Below, in pieces: positions 16,869 to 25,257 of a DNA stretch of 64,000 nucleotides; the first letter of the stretch is position 1, and every line of letters starts with the position of its first letter. The DNA comes from Variovorax dokdonensis (lineage in GTDB: Bacteria > Pseudomonadota > Gammaproteobacteria > Burkholderiales > Burkholderiaceae_C): the NCBI RefSeq assembly GCF_030316895.1, contig NZ_JASZYV010000006.1:1-64000 (forward strand). Direction: 5' to 3'. The position numbers were made by a program, and so were the translations under genes. The notes below the pieces were generated by a model, which worked only from the letters and a program-made list of their open reading frames with translations, made no database searches and was not told where the DNA came from.

Positions 16869-18941
16869 TCACGCGTCGATCTCGATGACCGAGTCGGCAG
16901 CGAACACGCCATCGTCGCAGACCATGAGCGGATTGATCTCGAGCGAGCGCAGCGAAGCCCCCAAACCCGCGGCCAGCTGTGAAAAGCGCAGCACCGCCTG
17001 AACCAGCGACGCATCGTCGATGACCGCCTGCCCGCGCCACGCGCCCATGAGCGTGCTCACGCCAAGACGGCCAAGCAATTCGCGCACACGCGAGGCAGCC
17101 GCGGGTGCGCTGAGAACGAAGGTCTTCGCATGCAACTCCACCGCCACGCCACCCAGCCCTACCACCACGATCGGGCCGAACACCGGGTCGTGGCGCGCCC
17201 CCAGCATCAGCTCCACGCGCGGCTTCAGCAGCCGCGCCACCAGGAGGCCTTCGCGGGCGGCTTGCGGCGCGCGGCATGCCACCGACTCGCCGATGGCGCG
17301 GCAGGCTTCGCGCACCTCGGCGTCGCTTCGCGGGCCAACCCGCACGCCGCCCACATCGCTCTTGTGCAGGATGTCGCGCGAGACGACCTTGATCACCACC
17401 GGGCCTTCGCCCAGTTCCCGCCAAGCCTGCACCGCCTGGTCTTCGCCGTGGACGACGCGGTGCGGCATGACGGGCAGGTCCTGCGCAGCCAGCCAGGCCA
17501 AGCCCTCGGCCTCGTTTCGGGTTCCGGCGGGCAGGCGCGCCAGAGGCACGGAAGGCGGTGTCGCCGCCGGGGCGAAGGACTGCCAACGCTCGAGGCGCGC
17601 CATCGCCTCGACTGCGTGCGTGGGTTCCTCGCAGGCGAGGCAGCCCAGCGTCTGCAACTCGCGCGACTGCTCTGCATTCAGGATGCCCGACAAGGCCAGC
17701 GGAAGATGCGGCGCGGCTTCGCGGATGCGGCGCACCGTCTCGATCACCTTGGGGCCAAGGGCCGGCGCGGAGGCCGCGGCGGCCAGGAAGAGCGCGACCG
17801 CGTCGTAGGCGCCGCTGCGTGCGGCATCGACGGCGGTCTGCTCCAGCACGTCGTAGTCGGCGGTGATCTGACCGGTGACATCCACCGGGTTGGCGGTGGA
17901 TGCGAAGGGCACGCGCTCGCGCAGTCGGGTGGCGATGTCCTGCGGCAATGGGGGCAGCTCCAGCGCGGCGTCGCTGGCGGCGTCGGCCATCAGCGTGCCA
18001 ACGCCGCCCGACACGGTGATGATGCCCAGCCGCCGCCCGCGCGGGCAGGGCGCCGTGGCAAAGGCCTGCGCATGGCGGAACATCTCTTCCACGGTGTAGG
18101 CGCGCACGGCGCCGCACTCCTCGAACACCGCCTGATAGACCGCATCCTCGCCCGACAGGCTGGCGGTGTGCGACATCGCGGCGCTGGCGCCAGCTGCCGT
18201 GCGGCCCACCTTGGTCACCACCACCGGCTTGCCTGCGCGCCGCGCCTTCAACAGCGCCTGGCGCAGGCGTTCGCCGTCACGCGCACCCTCGATGTAGGCC
18301 ACGATGACGCGAGTCTCCTCGTCGTCAGCCAACCAGTCGATGAGGTCCGCGACCGACACCTGCGCCTCGTTGCCGGTAGTGACCCACTGGCTCAGGCCCA
18401 GTCCCGCCTTGCGCGCGAGCACATAGGCATAGGCACCGAAGGCGCCGCTTTGACTGACGATGGCCACGCCGCCGGCATCCGGCAGGCCAGAGAGCGGCGC
18501 GGGCGAGAAGGTGCCCACCCAGCGCTGCCGCACGTTGATGACGCCCAGGCAATTGGGTCCCAGAAGGGTCAGCCCGCCTTCGCGAGCGAGTCCTGCTATC
18601 CGCTGCTGCATCGCCAGGCCTTCGCTGCCGGCCTCGGCAAAACCCGAACTGAACACCACTGCTGCCCCGACGCCGCGGCCGATGCAGTCTTCGATGGTGG
18701 CCGACACCGCCGCAGCGGGAACGGCCACGATGGCCACATCGGGCGCGTCGGGCAGCGCTCGCAGGCTCGGCCAGGCGCGCAGGCCCTGTATCTCGGCCGC
18801 ACCGGGGTTCACCGGCAGGATCTCTCCGGCATATCCCAACTCGCGCAACATGCGCACCGGCAGTCCACCGATCTTCTGGGGTTGGGAAGAGGCGCCGACG
18901 ATGGCGACGCGGCGGGGATGAAAGAGGGCTTGCAGAGACAT
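16869..18941 (-). CDS. ADP-forming acyl-CoA synthetase (acetate-CoA ligase type)
   Basis: A 690-residue fused enzyme. The N-terminal CoA-binding Rossmann domain has FHPRRVAIVGASSQPQKIGG, followed by succinyl-CoA-ligase-like domains with the SHTASLSGEDAVY loop and a C-terminal ATP-grasp domain (about 480-690: GEGPVVIKVVS, HKSDVGGVRVG, SLEINPLMV). Such enzymes make an acyl-CoA from a free acid with ATP, giving ADP. The start at 18941 is the first ATG of the domain. Two palindromic operators lie in the divergent region toward the Bug gene at 19158. It probably activates the acid imported by this island. Confidence 0.9.
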   Translation of the reverse strand: MSLQALFHPRRVAIVGASSQPQKIGGLPVRMLRELGYAGEILPVNPGAAEIQGLRAWPSLRALPDAPDVAIVAVPAAAVSATIEDCIGRGVGAAVVFSSGFAEAGSEGLAMQQRIAGLAREGGLTLLGPNCLGVINVRQRWVGTFSPAPLSGLPDAGGVAIVSQSGAFGAYAYVLARKAGLGLSQWVTTGNEAQVSVADLIDWLADDEETRVIVAYIEGARDGERLRQALLKARRAGKPVVVTKVGRTAAGASAAMSHTASLSGEDAVYQAVFEECGAVRAYTVEEMFRHAQAFATAPCPRGRRLGIITVSGGVGTLMADAASDAALELPPLPQDIATRLRERVPFASTANPVDVTGQITADYDVLEQTAVDAARSGAYDAVALFLAAAASAPALGPKVIETVRRIREAAPHLPLALSGILNAEQSRELQTLGCLACEEPTHAVEAMARLERWQSFAPAATPPSVPLARLPAGTRNEAEGLAWLAAQDLPVMPHRVVHGEDQAVQAWRELGEGPVVIKVVSRDILHKSDVGGVRVGPRSDAEVREACRAIGESVACRAPQAAREGLLVARLLKPRVELMLGARHDPVFGPIVVVGLGGVAVELHAKTFVLSAPAAASRVRELLGRLGVSTLMGAWRGQAVIDDASLVQAVLRFSQLAAGLGASLRSLEINPLMVCDDGVFAADSVIEIDA

Positions 18942-19007
18942 GACGGCTAGCTTGCTCGTGAAGAAGACAGTCACTCTAGGAACACGACGCCTTGCCTTGG
19001 GCTTGGT

Positions 19008-19022
19008 TTTCGATATTCGAAA
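19008..19022. promoter_or_regulatory. Palindromic operator TTTCGA-TAT-TCGAAA
   Basis: The second copy of the local 15-bp palindrome, 67 bp upstream of the acyl-CoA synthetase start and 136 bp from the divergent Bug gene. The arms are perfect. Confidence 0.6.
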
Positions 19023-19070
19023 TCGCCTTCGGGTTGGCCCGTAGGTGGCGTCATCTGCGCGACAGCGCAG

Positions 19071-19085
19071 TTTCGACAGTCGAAA
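19071..19085. promoter_or_regulatory. Palindromic operator TTTCGA-CAG-TCGAAA
   Basis: The third copy of the palindrome, 72 bp upstream of the Bug start at 19158, a spacing close to that of copy 1 before the gene at 12408 (70 bp). The consistent position supports a shared operator. Confidence 0.6.
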
Positions 19086-19157
19086 TTTTGAGCCTGTCGC
19101 GAGAGGGCCGTGCCTAGCATGAATCCGAGACCCGCCACAACCATGGAGACAAGCTCG

Positions 19158-20168
19158 ATGACACCCGAACAAAGAAGCCGGCGCGCCCTCGGTCGCGCGC
19201 TGATGGCCCTTCCTCTTGCCGCGCTGCTGCCGCAAGGCGCCGGGGCCCAGCCGCAGGACAACAACATCGCCTGGCCAACCAAGCCGGTGCGGGTGGTGGT
19301 GGCCGCCGCTGCGGGCGGCGGCACCGATGTCTTTGCGCGGCTCCTTTCCGACAAGCTGGGCACCGCCTTCAAGCAGAGCTTCATCGTCGACAACAAGGCC
19401 GGTGCCAACGGCCTGCTGGCGGCCGAGGCCGTGTCGCGCGCGGCACCCGATGGCTACACGCTGCTCTTTTCCTACACCGCGGCCATGCTCATCAATCCCG
19501 CGATGCACGTTAAATCGCCCGTCGACCCGCTTATGGACTTCGAGCCGGTGGCACAAGTGGGCTCGGTTGGCAACATGCTGGTGGTAACGCCCGACCTGCC
19601 GGTGCACAACCTGCAGGAGTTGGCTGCCTACGCGAAGGCCCAACCTGGCGAGATGAGCTACGGCAGCTGGGGGACCGGCTCGGGCGGCCACCTCGTCATG
19701 GAGGACTATGCGCGGCGCGCCGGCCTGAAGGTTGTCCATGTTCCGTACAAAGGCGTGGCGCCGCTGGCGGCTGACCTGCTCGGCGGCTCGATCAAGGTGG
19801 CCTGGGTCGACGTGAGCTCGCAGATCCAGCATGTGCAGGCCGGCAAATTGCGCGCCATCGCGATCAGCGGCAGCGCCCGAGCCCCGCAGACGCCGGAGGT
19901 GAAGACCATGGGCGAGCAGGGCTACCCGCTGGACGTGGATGCCTGGTATGGCTTATTCGCACCGGCGCGCACGCCGCCGGAGCTTGTGCAGCGCATCAAT
20001 CGCGAGGTGGTCCGCATCATGGGTCAGCCCGACGTGCGGGCGCGGTTGCTGCAGCTGAACATGCCCAATCCGCCCACGCCCAGTGCCGAGGAGTTCAAGC
20101 GCCGCGTCGCCTCAGACTACAAGGCTTGGCAAACGATGGTGAAGGCCGCCGGCATCCAGCCGGAATGA
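19158..20168 (+). CDS. Bug-family (TctC) receptor
   Basis: A 336-residue exported receptor. I chose ATG 19158 because GGAGACAAGCTCG precedes it and because it opens a Tat-like signal (RSRRALGRALMALPLAALL, ending GAQ); in-frame ATGs at 19110-19143 are alternatives. Family motifs are WPTKPVRVVVAAAAGGGTDVFAR, DNKAGANG, APDGYTLLF and PYKGVAPLAADLLGG. It begins an operon with two metallo-beta-lactamase-fold genes and is divergent from the acyl-CoA synthetase. Confidence 0.92.
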   Translation: MTPEQRSRRALGRALMALPLAALLPQGAGAQPQDNNIAWPTKPVRVVVAAAAGGGTDVFARLLSDKLGTAFKQSFIVDNKAGANGLLAAEAVSRAAPDGYTLLFSYTAAMLINPAMHVKSPVDPLMDFEPVAQVGSVGNMLVVTPDLPVHNLQELAAYAKAQPGEMSYGSWGTGSGGHLVMEDYARRAGLKVVHVPYKGVAPLAADLLGGSIKVAWVDVSSQIQHVQAGKLRAIAISGSARAPQTPEVKTMGEQGYPLDVDAWYGLFAPARTPPELVQRINREVVRIMGQPDVRARLLQLNMPNPPTPSAEEFKRRVASDYKAWQTMVKAAGIQPE

Positions 20169-20181
20169 GGAGACCGCTGCC

Positions 20182-21450
20182 ATGAATGCAAGCGATATGC
20201 TCATGATGAAGCAGGGCTTGGTGGAGCAGGCCGACGGCGTCTATACGGTGGGCGGCCAAGGCAACTCGCTGGTGGTGGACCTGGGCGAGAGCCTGCTGCT
20301 GGTGGACGCCGGGCCGGGCGGCGCCGTCACGCAGCGGATGATCGCGCAAGTGCGCGCTGGCATTGACAAGCCGGTCAGCCACATCGTCTACAGCCACGGC
20401 CACATGGGCTACAACAACGGCGTCGCCCAGTGGCTGGAAGCGGCCCAGGCGCAAGGCGAAGCGCTGCCACGCATCGTGGCTCACGAACGCGTACCGCACC
20501 GCTACCGGCGCTACCGCGAGACCGCGGGCCTGCAAGCCTGGACCAACTCACGGCAGTTTCGCACGCCCTATCCGGCTGAGCCGCCTGCCCACTGGTTCCG
20601 CATGCCCGACCAGACCTACGCGAGCCGCCTCGTCATCCCGGGCAGCCGAAACTGCGTAGAGTTGCTGCACGCTCCTTCGGAGACGGACGACGGCACCGCT
20701 GTCTGGGTGCCGGGCGTGCGTGCGCTGTACGGTTCCTGTGCCTTCATCAAGACCTGTCCCAACGCAGGCTCGCCCTTGCGCATACAGCGCGACGTGGTGC
20801 GCTGGGCCGGTACGCTGGACATGTTCCGTGCGCTCCGCCCGCACTTGCTCATTCCCGAGTTCGGCAAGCCGCTGGACGACATGGGCGAGATCGATGGCGC
20901 GTTGCGGGTGACCGCAGACGCGCTGCGCTGGCTGCGCAGGGAAGTGGTGGAGCGCATGAACCAGGGCATCGGAGAGCTGGACATCCTGCATGACCTGGCG
21001 CTGCCCGAGGCGCTCTTCGCGCATCCGTGCATGAAGCCGGTATACGGTTGCGTCGACTACATCGTGCGCGACATCTGGCGCAGCGAGAACGGCTGGTGGA
21101 ACCGCAATCCTACCGACCTTCATCCGGCCGCGCCGGCCGCCGCAGCTCAAGCCGTGTTCGATGCAATCCCGGACCGGCAGCGTGTGCTGACGCATGCGCG
21201 ACAACTGCAGCGCAACGGTCAGACGCAGTTGGCGCTGCACGTGGTGGACCTCCTGGCACTGTGCGAGACGGCCGACGATGACCCGTTGCTCATTCAGGCT
21301 CGCGAGCTGAAGGCGCAACTGTGCCGTGAGCGAGCTCTGCAGGTCAGCTCGATGGTCTCGCGCAACCTGTATCTCAGCGCAGCCGACGAGTTGGTGGGGC
21401 GGGCGATCGGTGACGACGAAGTGCAACAACAGGAGCCGCAATGGGCGTGA
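20182..21450 (+). CDS. Metallo-beta-lactamase-fold protein (alkylsulfatase-like), copy 1, altered metal motif
   Basis: A 422-residue protein. The N-terminal MBL fold has LLLVDAGPGG and IVYSHGHMGYNNG, where the family normally has HxHxDH; here Asp and the second-site His are Gly and Tyr. The C-terminal half carries GWWNRNPTDLHP, like the dimerisation segment of SdsA1/BDS1-type alkylsulfatases. The usual downstream His region reads LLIPEFGKPL with no His. One metal site may remain or the site may be remodelled, so sulfatase activity should not be assumed. No signal peptide is seen. It lies 13 bp behind the Bug gene and overlaps its paralogue by 10 bp. Confidence 0.8.
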   Translation: MNASDMLMMKQGLVEQADGVYTVGGQGNSLVVDLGESLLLVDAGPGGAVTQRMIAQVRAGIDKPVSHIVYSHGHMGYNNGVAQWLEAAQAQGEALPRIVAHERVPHRYRRYRETAGLQAWTNSRQFRTPYPAEPPAHWFRMPDQTYASRLVIPGSRNCVELLHAPSETDDGTAVWVPGVRALYGSCAFIKTCPNAGSPLRIQRDVVRWAGTLDMFRALRPHLLIPEFGKPLDDMGEIDGALRVTADALRWLRREVVERMNQGIGELDILHDLALPEALFAHPCMKPVYGCVDYIVRDIWRSENGWWNRNPTDLHPAAPAAAAQAVFDAIPDRQRVLTHARQLQRNGQTQLALHVVDLLALCETADDDPLLIQARELKAQLCRERALQVSSMVSRNLYLSAADELVGRAIGDDEVQQQEPQWA

Positions 21451-22742
21451 CCATGGAACAAGAGAAGCGCACAGACGCTACGGGCATCGGCGTGCTGCTG
21501 CGTGCGCAGAGCATCCGTGACGTCGTTCCCGGCGTGCACACGCTGGGCGGGCAGGGCAACACGCTGGCCGTCGAGACAGGCCTGGGCGTGGTTGTTGTCG
21601 ATGCTGGCCCGGGCGGGCAGGTCAGCCGCCAGATGATCGAGCGGCTGCGCACGATCACCGATGCGCGTGTATATGCCATCGTCTACAGCCATGGCCATGC
21701 CGGCTACAACGCCGGAGTGCCCGCGTGGCTTGAGCACGCGGCAGCGCGCAACGAGGCGCCGCCCATCCTCATCGGCCACCGGCGCGTGCAGGCGCGCTAC
21801 CGTCGCTATCAGGAGACCGCGGGCCTGCAGGCCTGGCTCAACAGCCGGCAGTTCCGCCGCAGCTACAAGGCCGCCGCAGCAGCGAACTGGATTGCGCCAG
21901 AACTGGCTTTCGACGATACGCTGGTCCTCGAGTGCGCCGACCGGCGCATCGAGCTGATCGCGGCGCCTTCCGAGACCGACGACACCGTGGCTCTGTGGCT
22001 TCAGGAGGAGCGCTTCCTGTACGGCAGCGCGGCCATGATTCGCAGCATTCCCAACATCGGGACGCCGCTACGCACTTTGCGCGACCCGATGCGCTGGGCT
22101 GCCACGCTGGAGCGCCTGCATGCGCTGCGCCCGCGCATCGTGCTGCCCGAGTTCGGCCAGCCCATCATTGACGCTCAGCAGATCGAGGACGCCTTTTGCA
22201 TTCCCATGCGCGCGCTTTACTACCTGCGTGACGAGGTGGTGGCGCGGATGAACCAGGGCATGGGCGAGCGGGAGATATTGGCTGACATGCGCTATCCGAG
22301 CGAGCTCTTCGGCCACCATTTCATGCGCGCCATCTACGGCAGTCCCGACTACATCGTGCGCGACATCTGGCGCAGCGAGAACGGATGGTGGGACCGCAAT
22401 CCCACGCAGCTGCATCCGGCCCGTCCAGCCGATGCGGCAGCGGCGATCCTGGCGGCGCTGGGCGAGCCTGCCTCCGTGGTGGCGCATTGCCGCAGTTTGG
22501 CGCAAGCGGGGCAGACCCAGCTGGCCATGCATGTGATTGACCTGATCGCACAAGCAGGCGGCGACGATCCCGTGCTGGCCGAGGCGCGCGAGTTCAAGGC
22601 AAGCCTGTGTGAGGAAAGGTCGACGCAATGCAGCTCGGTGGTGTCGCGGCAGATTCTTCTCAGCTGCGCCGAAGACCTGCGGGGCCTGCCCATCGGCTCG
22701 ACTCGCGAGCGTGACCCGCCGATGAACTTTTCCTGGGACTGA
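21441..22742 (+). CDS. Metallo-beta-lactamase-fold protein (alkylsulfatase-like), copy 2, altered metal motif
   Basis: A 433-residue paralogue of the preceding gene with the same changed motif (IVYSHGHAGYNAG) and the same APSETDD, GWWDRNPTQLHP and LPEFGQPI segments. Sharing these substitutions makes a sequencing error or simple decay unlikely and suggests a distinct subfamily. The ATG overlaps the end of copy 1 by 10 bp, so the two are probably translated together and may form a heterodimer. ATG 21453 is an alternative start. Confidence 0.8.
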   Translation: MGVTMEQEKRTDATGIGVLLRAQSIRDVVPGVHTLGGQGNTLAVETGLGVVVVDAGPGGQVSRQMIERLRTITDARVYAIVYSHGHAGYNAGVPAWLEHAAARNEAPPILIGHRRVQARYRRYQETAGLQAWLNSRQFRRSYKAAAAANWIAPELAFDDTLVLECADRRIELIAAPSETDDTVALWLQEERFLYGSAAMIRSIPNIGTPLRTLRDPMRWAATLERLHALRPRIVLPEFGQPIIDAQQIEDAFCIPMRALYYLRDEVVARMNQGMGEREILADMRYPSELFGHHFMRAIYGSPDYIVRDIWRSENGWWDRNPTQLHPARPADAAAAILAALGEPASVVAHCRSLAQAGQTQLAMHVIDLIAQAGGDDPVLAEAREFKASLCEERSTQCSSVVSRQILLSCAEDLRGLPIGSTRERDPPMNFSWD

Positions 22743-22752
22743 GCGGCAATCC

Positions 22753-23547
22753 TCAGCCGGCCAGCAGTTCCGCCGAGATGCGCCGCGACGCATCCAGGAG
22801 CAGTTCGCCCGCACGCCGCTCGAGCGCCTCGGCCTGTGCCGCGGGAGTGCTCAGGGCACAGATCAACACAAGCAACTCGTCACCCGGCCGTCGGCGCAAA
22901 GGCGTGGCGATGGCGGTGGTGTCCGGTCGCACGATGGCGCGGCGGTACACGTAGCCATGGTGCGCCAGCTGTCGTAATCCTTCCTCGTAGTCGGCTCGCA
23001 CAGCGTCGAGCGACTCTGGCGCGCTGTGAGCCAGCTCACGCAAGGCGCGCTCGCGTTCGCCTGTGCTCGCGCCCACCAGCCAGCCCAGCCCGGTGGCAGT
23101 GCCGACCAAGTCGATGGTCACGCCGGTGGCGGGCTGTCGCCGAAGAACGTCGCGTTTGGTGAAAGTCTCCAGCGACACCATGCGCAAGCGGTCGCGCACG
23201 GCAACCGAGACTGTGCCCTCAATCTCCAGTGCCAGGTGCCGCATGTGGGGCATCGCCACGCGGCGAAACGCCAGCCGCGCCAACACGGGATAGCCAAGGC
23301 ACAGCACGCCGTTGCCCACTTCGAAGCGCGCGCTGTCAGGCCTGCGCCGCAAGTAGCCAAGCTCGACCAGGGTGTGGGTCAAACGCGAAACCGTTGGGCG
23401 CGGCAGGCCAGTCATCTCCGCGATGTCACGGTTGCCCAGGTCCGGCGCATTTGCACTGAAGCATTGCAGCACACGCAGGCCGCGCTCCAACGTGTTGGCA
23501 AACTGCGGATCGGAGCGCGGTTTGGGGGCAGGGCGGACGTCGGGCAT
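22753..23547 (-). CDS. IclR-family regulator
   Basis: A 264-residue regulator. The winged-helix domain runs over about residues 15-75 (FANTLERGLRVLQCFSANAPDLGNRDIAEMTGLPRPTVSRL) and the IclR effector domain follows (VGTATGLGWLVGAST, DYEEGLRQLAHHGYVYR, TAIATPLRR). I chose ATG 23547 (MPDVRPAP) just before the conserved part; an ATG at 23622 would add 25 residues. It is convergent with the MBL-fold pair and divergent from the CMD gene, so it may control either set. It is an alternative owner of the TTTCGA-N3-TCGAAA sites. Confidence 0.85.
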   Translation of the reverse strand: MPDVRPAPKPRSDPQFANTLERGLRVLQCFSANAPDLGNRDIAEMTGLPRPTVSRLTHTLVELGYLRRRPDSARFEVGNGVLCLGYPVLARLAFRRVAMPHMRHLALEIEGTVSVAVRDRLRMVSLETFTKRDVLRRQPATGVTIDLVGTATGLGWLVGASTGERERALRELAHSAPESLDAVRADYEEGLRQLAHHGYVYRRAIVRPDTTAIATPLRRRPGDELLVLICALSTPAAQAEALERRAGELLLDASRRISAELLAG

Positions 23548-23671
23548 GCGGCTAGTTGACTTGCGAGGAGGATCGCTCGAAATCCAACCGGCTTCCTTGC
23601 CAGCGCACGCTTCGGAGCCCATGGGGAAGTCGATGGACGACAGGGATCTGTCAGATGGAGAGAACCTGATC

Positions 23672-23708
23672 TTGTGAGTTTCAATAGTCTAGCGAGCAAA
23701 CTACACAA
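23672..23708. promoter_or_regulatory. Imperfect inverted repeat in a 307-bp gene-free stretch
   Basis: TTGTGAGTTT pairs with AAACTACACAA (one bulge) across about 16 bp. It is the only clear structure I see in the non-coding stretch 23548-23854 between the IclR gene and the CMD gene. It may be an operator or promoter-proximal hairpin. I see no good sigma-70 hexamer pair. Confidence 0.3.
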
Positions 23709-23854
23709 TGACTTGCGACGGCGCAGCAAAGTGAGAAGCTGCCATGCGGGACGTAAGTCGAGCTTGACGCAGCCCATGCGGCTATGCGCATTCAGCAACC
23801 CAGTCTTGCCGTTGGACCGACCTGCCCAGGCGCCGTGATGCCTATCATGGCTCC

Positions 23855-24427
23855 ATGCCTCGCATTCCGCTTTTCCCCAATGACACGATGGACGCCGCCC
23901 AGCAGGCGGTCCTGGCGAAGATCCTCTCCGGCCCGCGTGGTCGGATCCAGGGCCCGTTGCGCGCGGCGCTGCACAACCCCGACCTTTCGGACAAGTGGCA
24001 GGCACTTGGTGCGCTGCTTCGATATGGCACCTCGCTGTCGCCTCGGCATTCTGAAATTGCGATCCTGGTAACGGGTCGTGCTTGCAATTCGCCGTTCGAG
24101 TGGTACGCGCACCGCATCGAAGGGGAAAAGGCCGGCATTGAAGCGCCTGTGCTGGAAGCGCTGCTGGCTCAGGCAGAACCACCCGGCCTGTCGGAAGACG
24201 ACGCCATCGTCTGGCGCTACGCGGTCGAACTCAATCGCGACAACTCGGTCTCCGGTCCGACCTATGCGGCAGCGCTGGAACGCTTTGGCGCCCGCACGGT
24301 GGTGGAGCTGACCGCACTGATCGGCTACTACACCATGGTCGCCATGACACTCAATTGCCACGAGATTCCGCTGCCGGATGGCGTGTCACCGGCATTCCCT
24401 CTACCGCAGCACGAGGCGCCGAAGTGA
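23855..24427 (+). CDS. Carboxymuconolactone decarboxylase (AhpD-like) family protein
   Basis: A 190-residue protein of the CMD/AhpD helical fold. The core is SPRHSEIAILVTGRACNSPFEWYAHRIEGEKAG. The Cys-x-x-Cys of true AhpD is absent; the single Cys is followed by Glu-Trp and His. This resembles CMD-like proteins found beside lactone and pyrone hydrolases. Its TGA overlaps the GTG of the amidohydrolase gene, so the two work in one pathway, probably on a ring-cleavage or lactone intermediate. That role is inference. Confidence 0.85.
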   Translation: MPRIPLFPNDTMDAAQQAVLAKILSGPRGRIQGPLRAALHNPDLSDKWQALGALLRYGTSLSPRHSEIAILVTGRACNSPFEWYAHRIEGEKAGIEAPVLEALLAQAEPPGLSEDDAIVWRYAVELNRDNSVSGPTYAAALERFGARTVVELTALIGYYTMVAMTLNCHEIPLPDGVSPAFPLPQHEAPK

Positions 24428-25242
24428 ACGAATCCAACCACGGCGGCTGGGACTGCCACGCGCACCTGTTCGGACCCTACGAGCGATTCCCGTTGGCACC
24501 GGATCGCAGCTACACGCCACCCGAGGCACTGGAGCCGCAATACCTGGCCCTGCTGCGTCGCCTGGGACTGGCGCATGGCGTGCTGGTGCATCCGAGCGCC
24601 TATGGGGACGATCATTCGTTGCTGTTGCATGCGCTGTCGGCCCAGCCGGCTCTGCGCGGCGTCGTCGTGGTCCGACCGGGCAGCACGCTGCCGCTGGCCG
24701 GCCTGCGTGATCGCGGCGTGCGCGGCGCGCGCTTCAGCCACCGCAGTGGGGCGGGCGCGAACTTTGCCGGGAGTGCCTCATTCGCCGACCTGCGCGCGCT
24801 TGCGCCTGCGCTCGCCGACGCCGGCTTGCATGCGGAGCTTTGGACGGATTGCCGCGCGCTCACGGACATTGCGGACGACATTCGACAACTGCCAGTGCCC
24901 GTGGTCATCGACCACATGGGTGGCTTCGATGCAAAGGGCGGCGTCGACGATCCTGGTTTTCAGTCGCTCTTGCGGTTGCTGGAGAGTGGGCAGGTCTGGG
25001 TCAAGCTGTGCGCCTATCGCAACCTGTTGGTCGAACCTGATTGGGAAGCGGGACGCATCTTCCAGCAGAAGCTGGTGGCCGCCAACCCCCAGCGGCTCAT
25101 CTGGGGCAGCGATTGGCCCCACCTGCGCGTGACGCCCGTGCCAGACCCGGTGCGGTTGCTCGACATGTTCATGGAATGGGCGGACAGCGAAGAGGTCGTG
25201 CGCCAGGTGCTGTCCGTGAATCCGGAGCAACTCTATCGCTGA
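24424..25242 (+). CDS. Amidohydrolase-2 family (LigI-like lactone/pyrone hydrolase)
   Basis: A 272-residue TIM-barrel hydrolase. The start is GTG 24424 overlapping the upstream TGA. The N-terminal WDCHAHLFGP carries the His-x-His motif, VLVHPSAYG and VVIDHMGGF the middle ligands and WGSDWPHLR the C-terminal Asp. The layout matches LigI (2-pyrone-4,6-dicarboxylate hydrolase) and D-galactarolactone isomerase relatives. With the CMD protein it suggests opening of a lactone or pyrone. No metal cleft Cys or Lys is evident. Confidence 0.85.
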   Translation: MNESNHGGWDCHAHLFGPYERFPLAPDRSYTPPEALEPQYLALLRRLGLAHGVLVHPSAYGDDHSLLLHALSAQPALRGVVVVRPGSTLPLAGLRDRGVRGARFSHRSGAGANFAGSASFADLRALAPALADAGLHAELWTDCRALTDIADDIRQLPVPVVIDHMGGFDAKGGVDDPGFQSLLRLLESGQVWVKLCAYRNLLVEPDWEAGRIFQQKLVAANPQRLIWGSDWPHLRVTPVPDPVRLLDMFMEWADSEEVVRQVLSVNPEQLYR

Positions 25243-25257
25243 CGAAGCCCTGCCGCT

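Noticed and set aside
16813-18117. Continuous minus-strand frame upstream of the TetR gene that could look like a fused protein
   Set aside because: It is an out-of-frame shadow of the acyl-CoA synthetase gene; the TetR domain begins at its own ATG at 16812.
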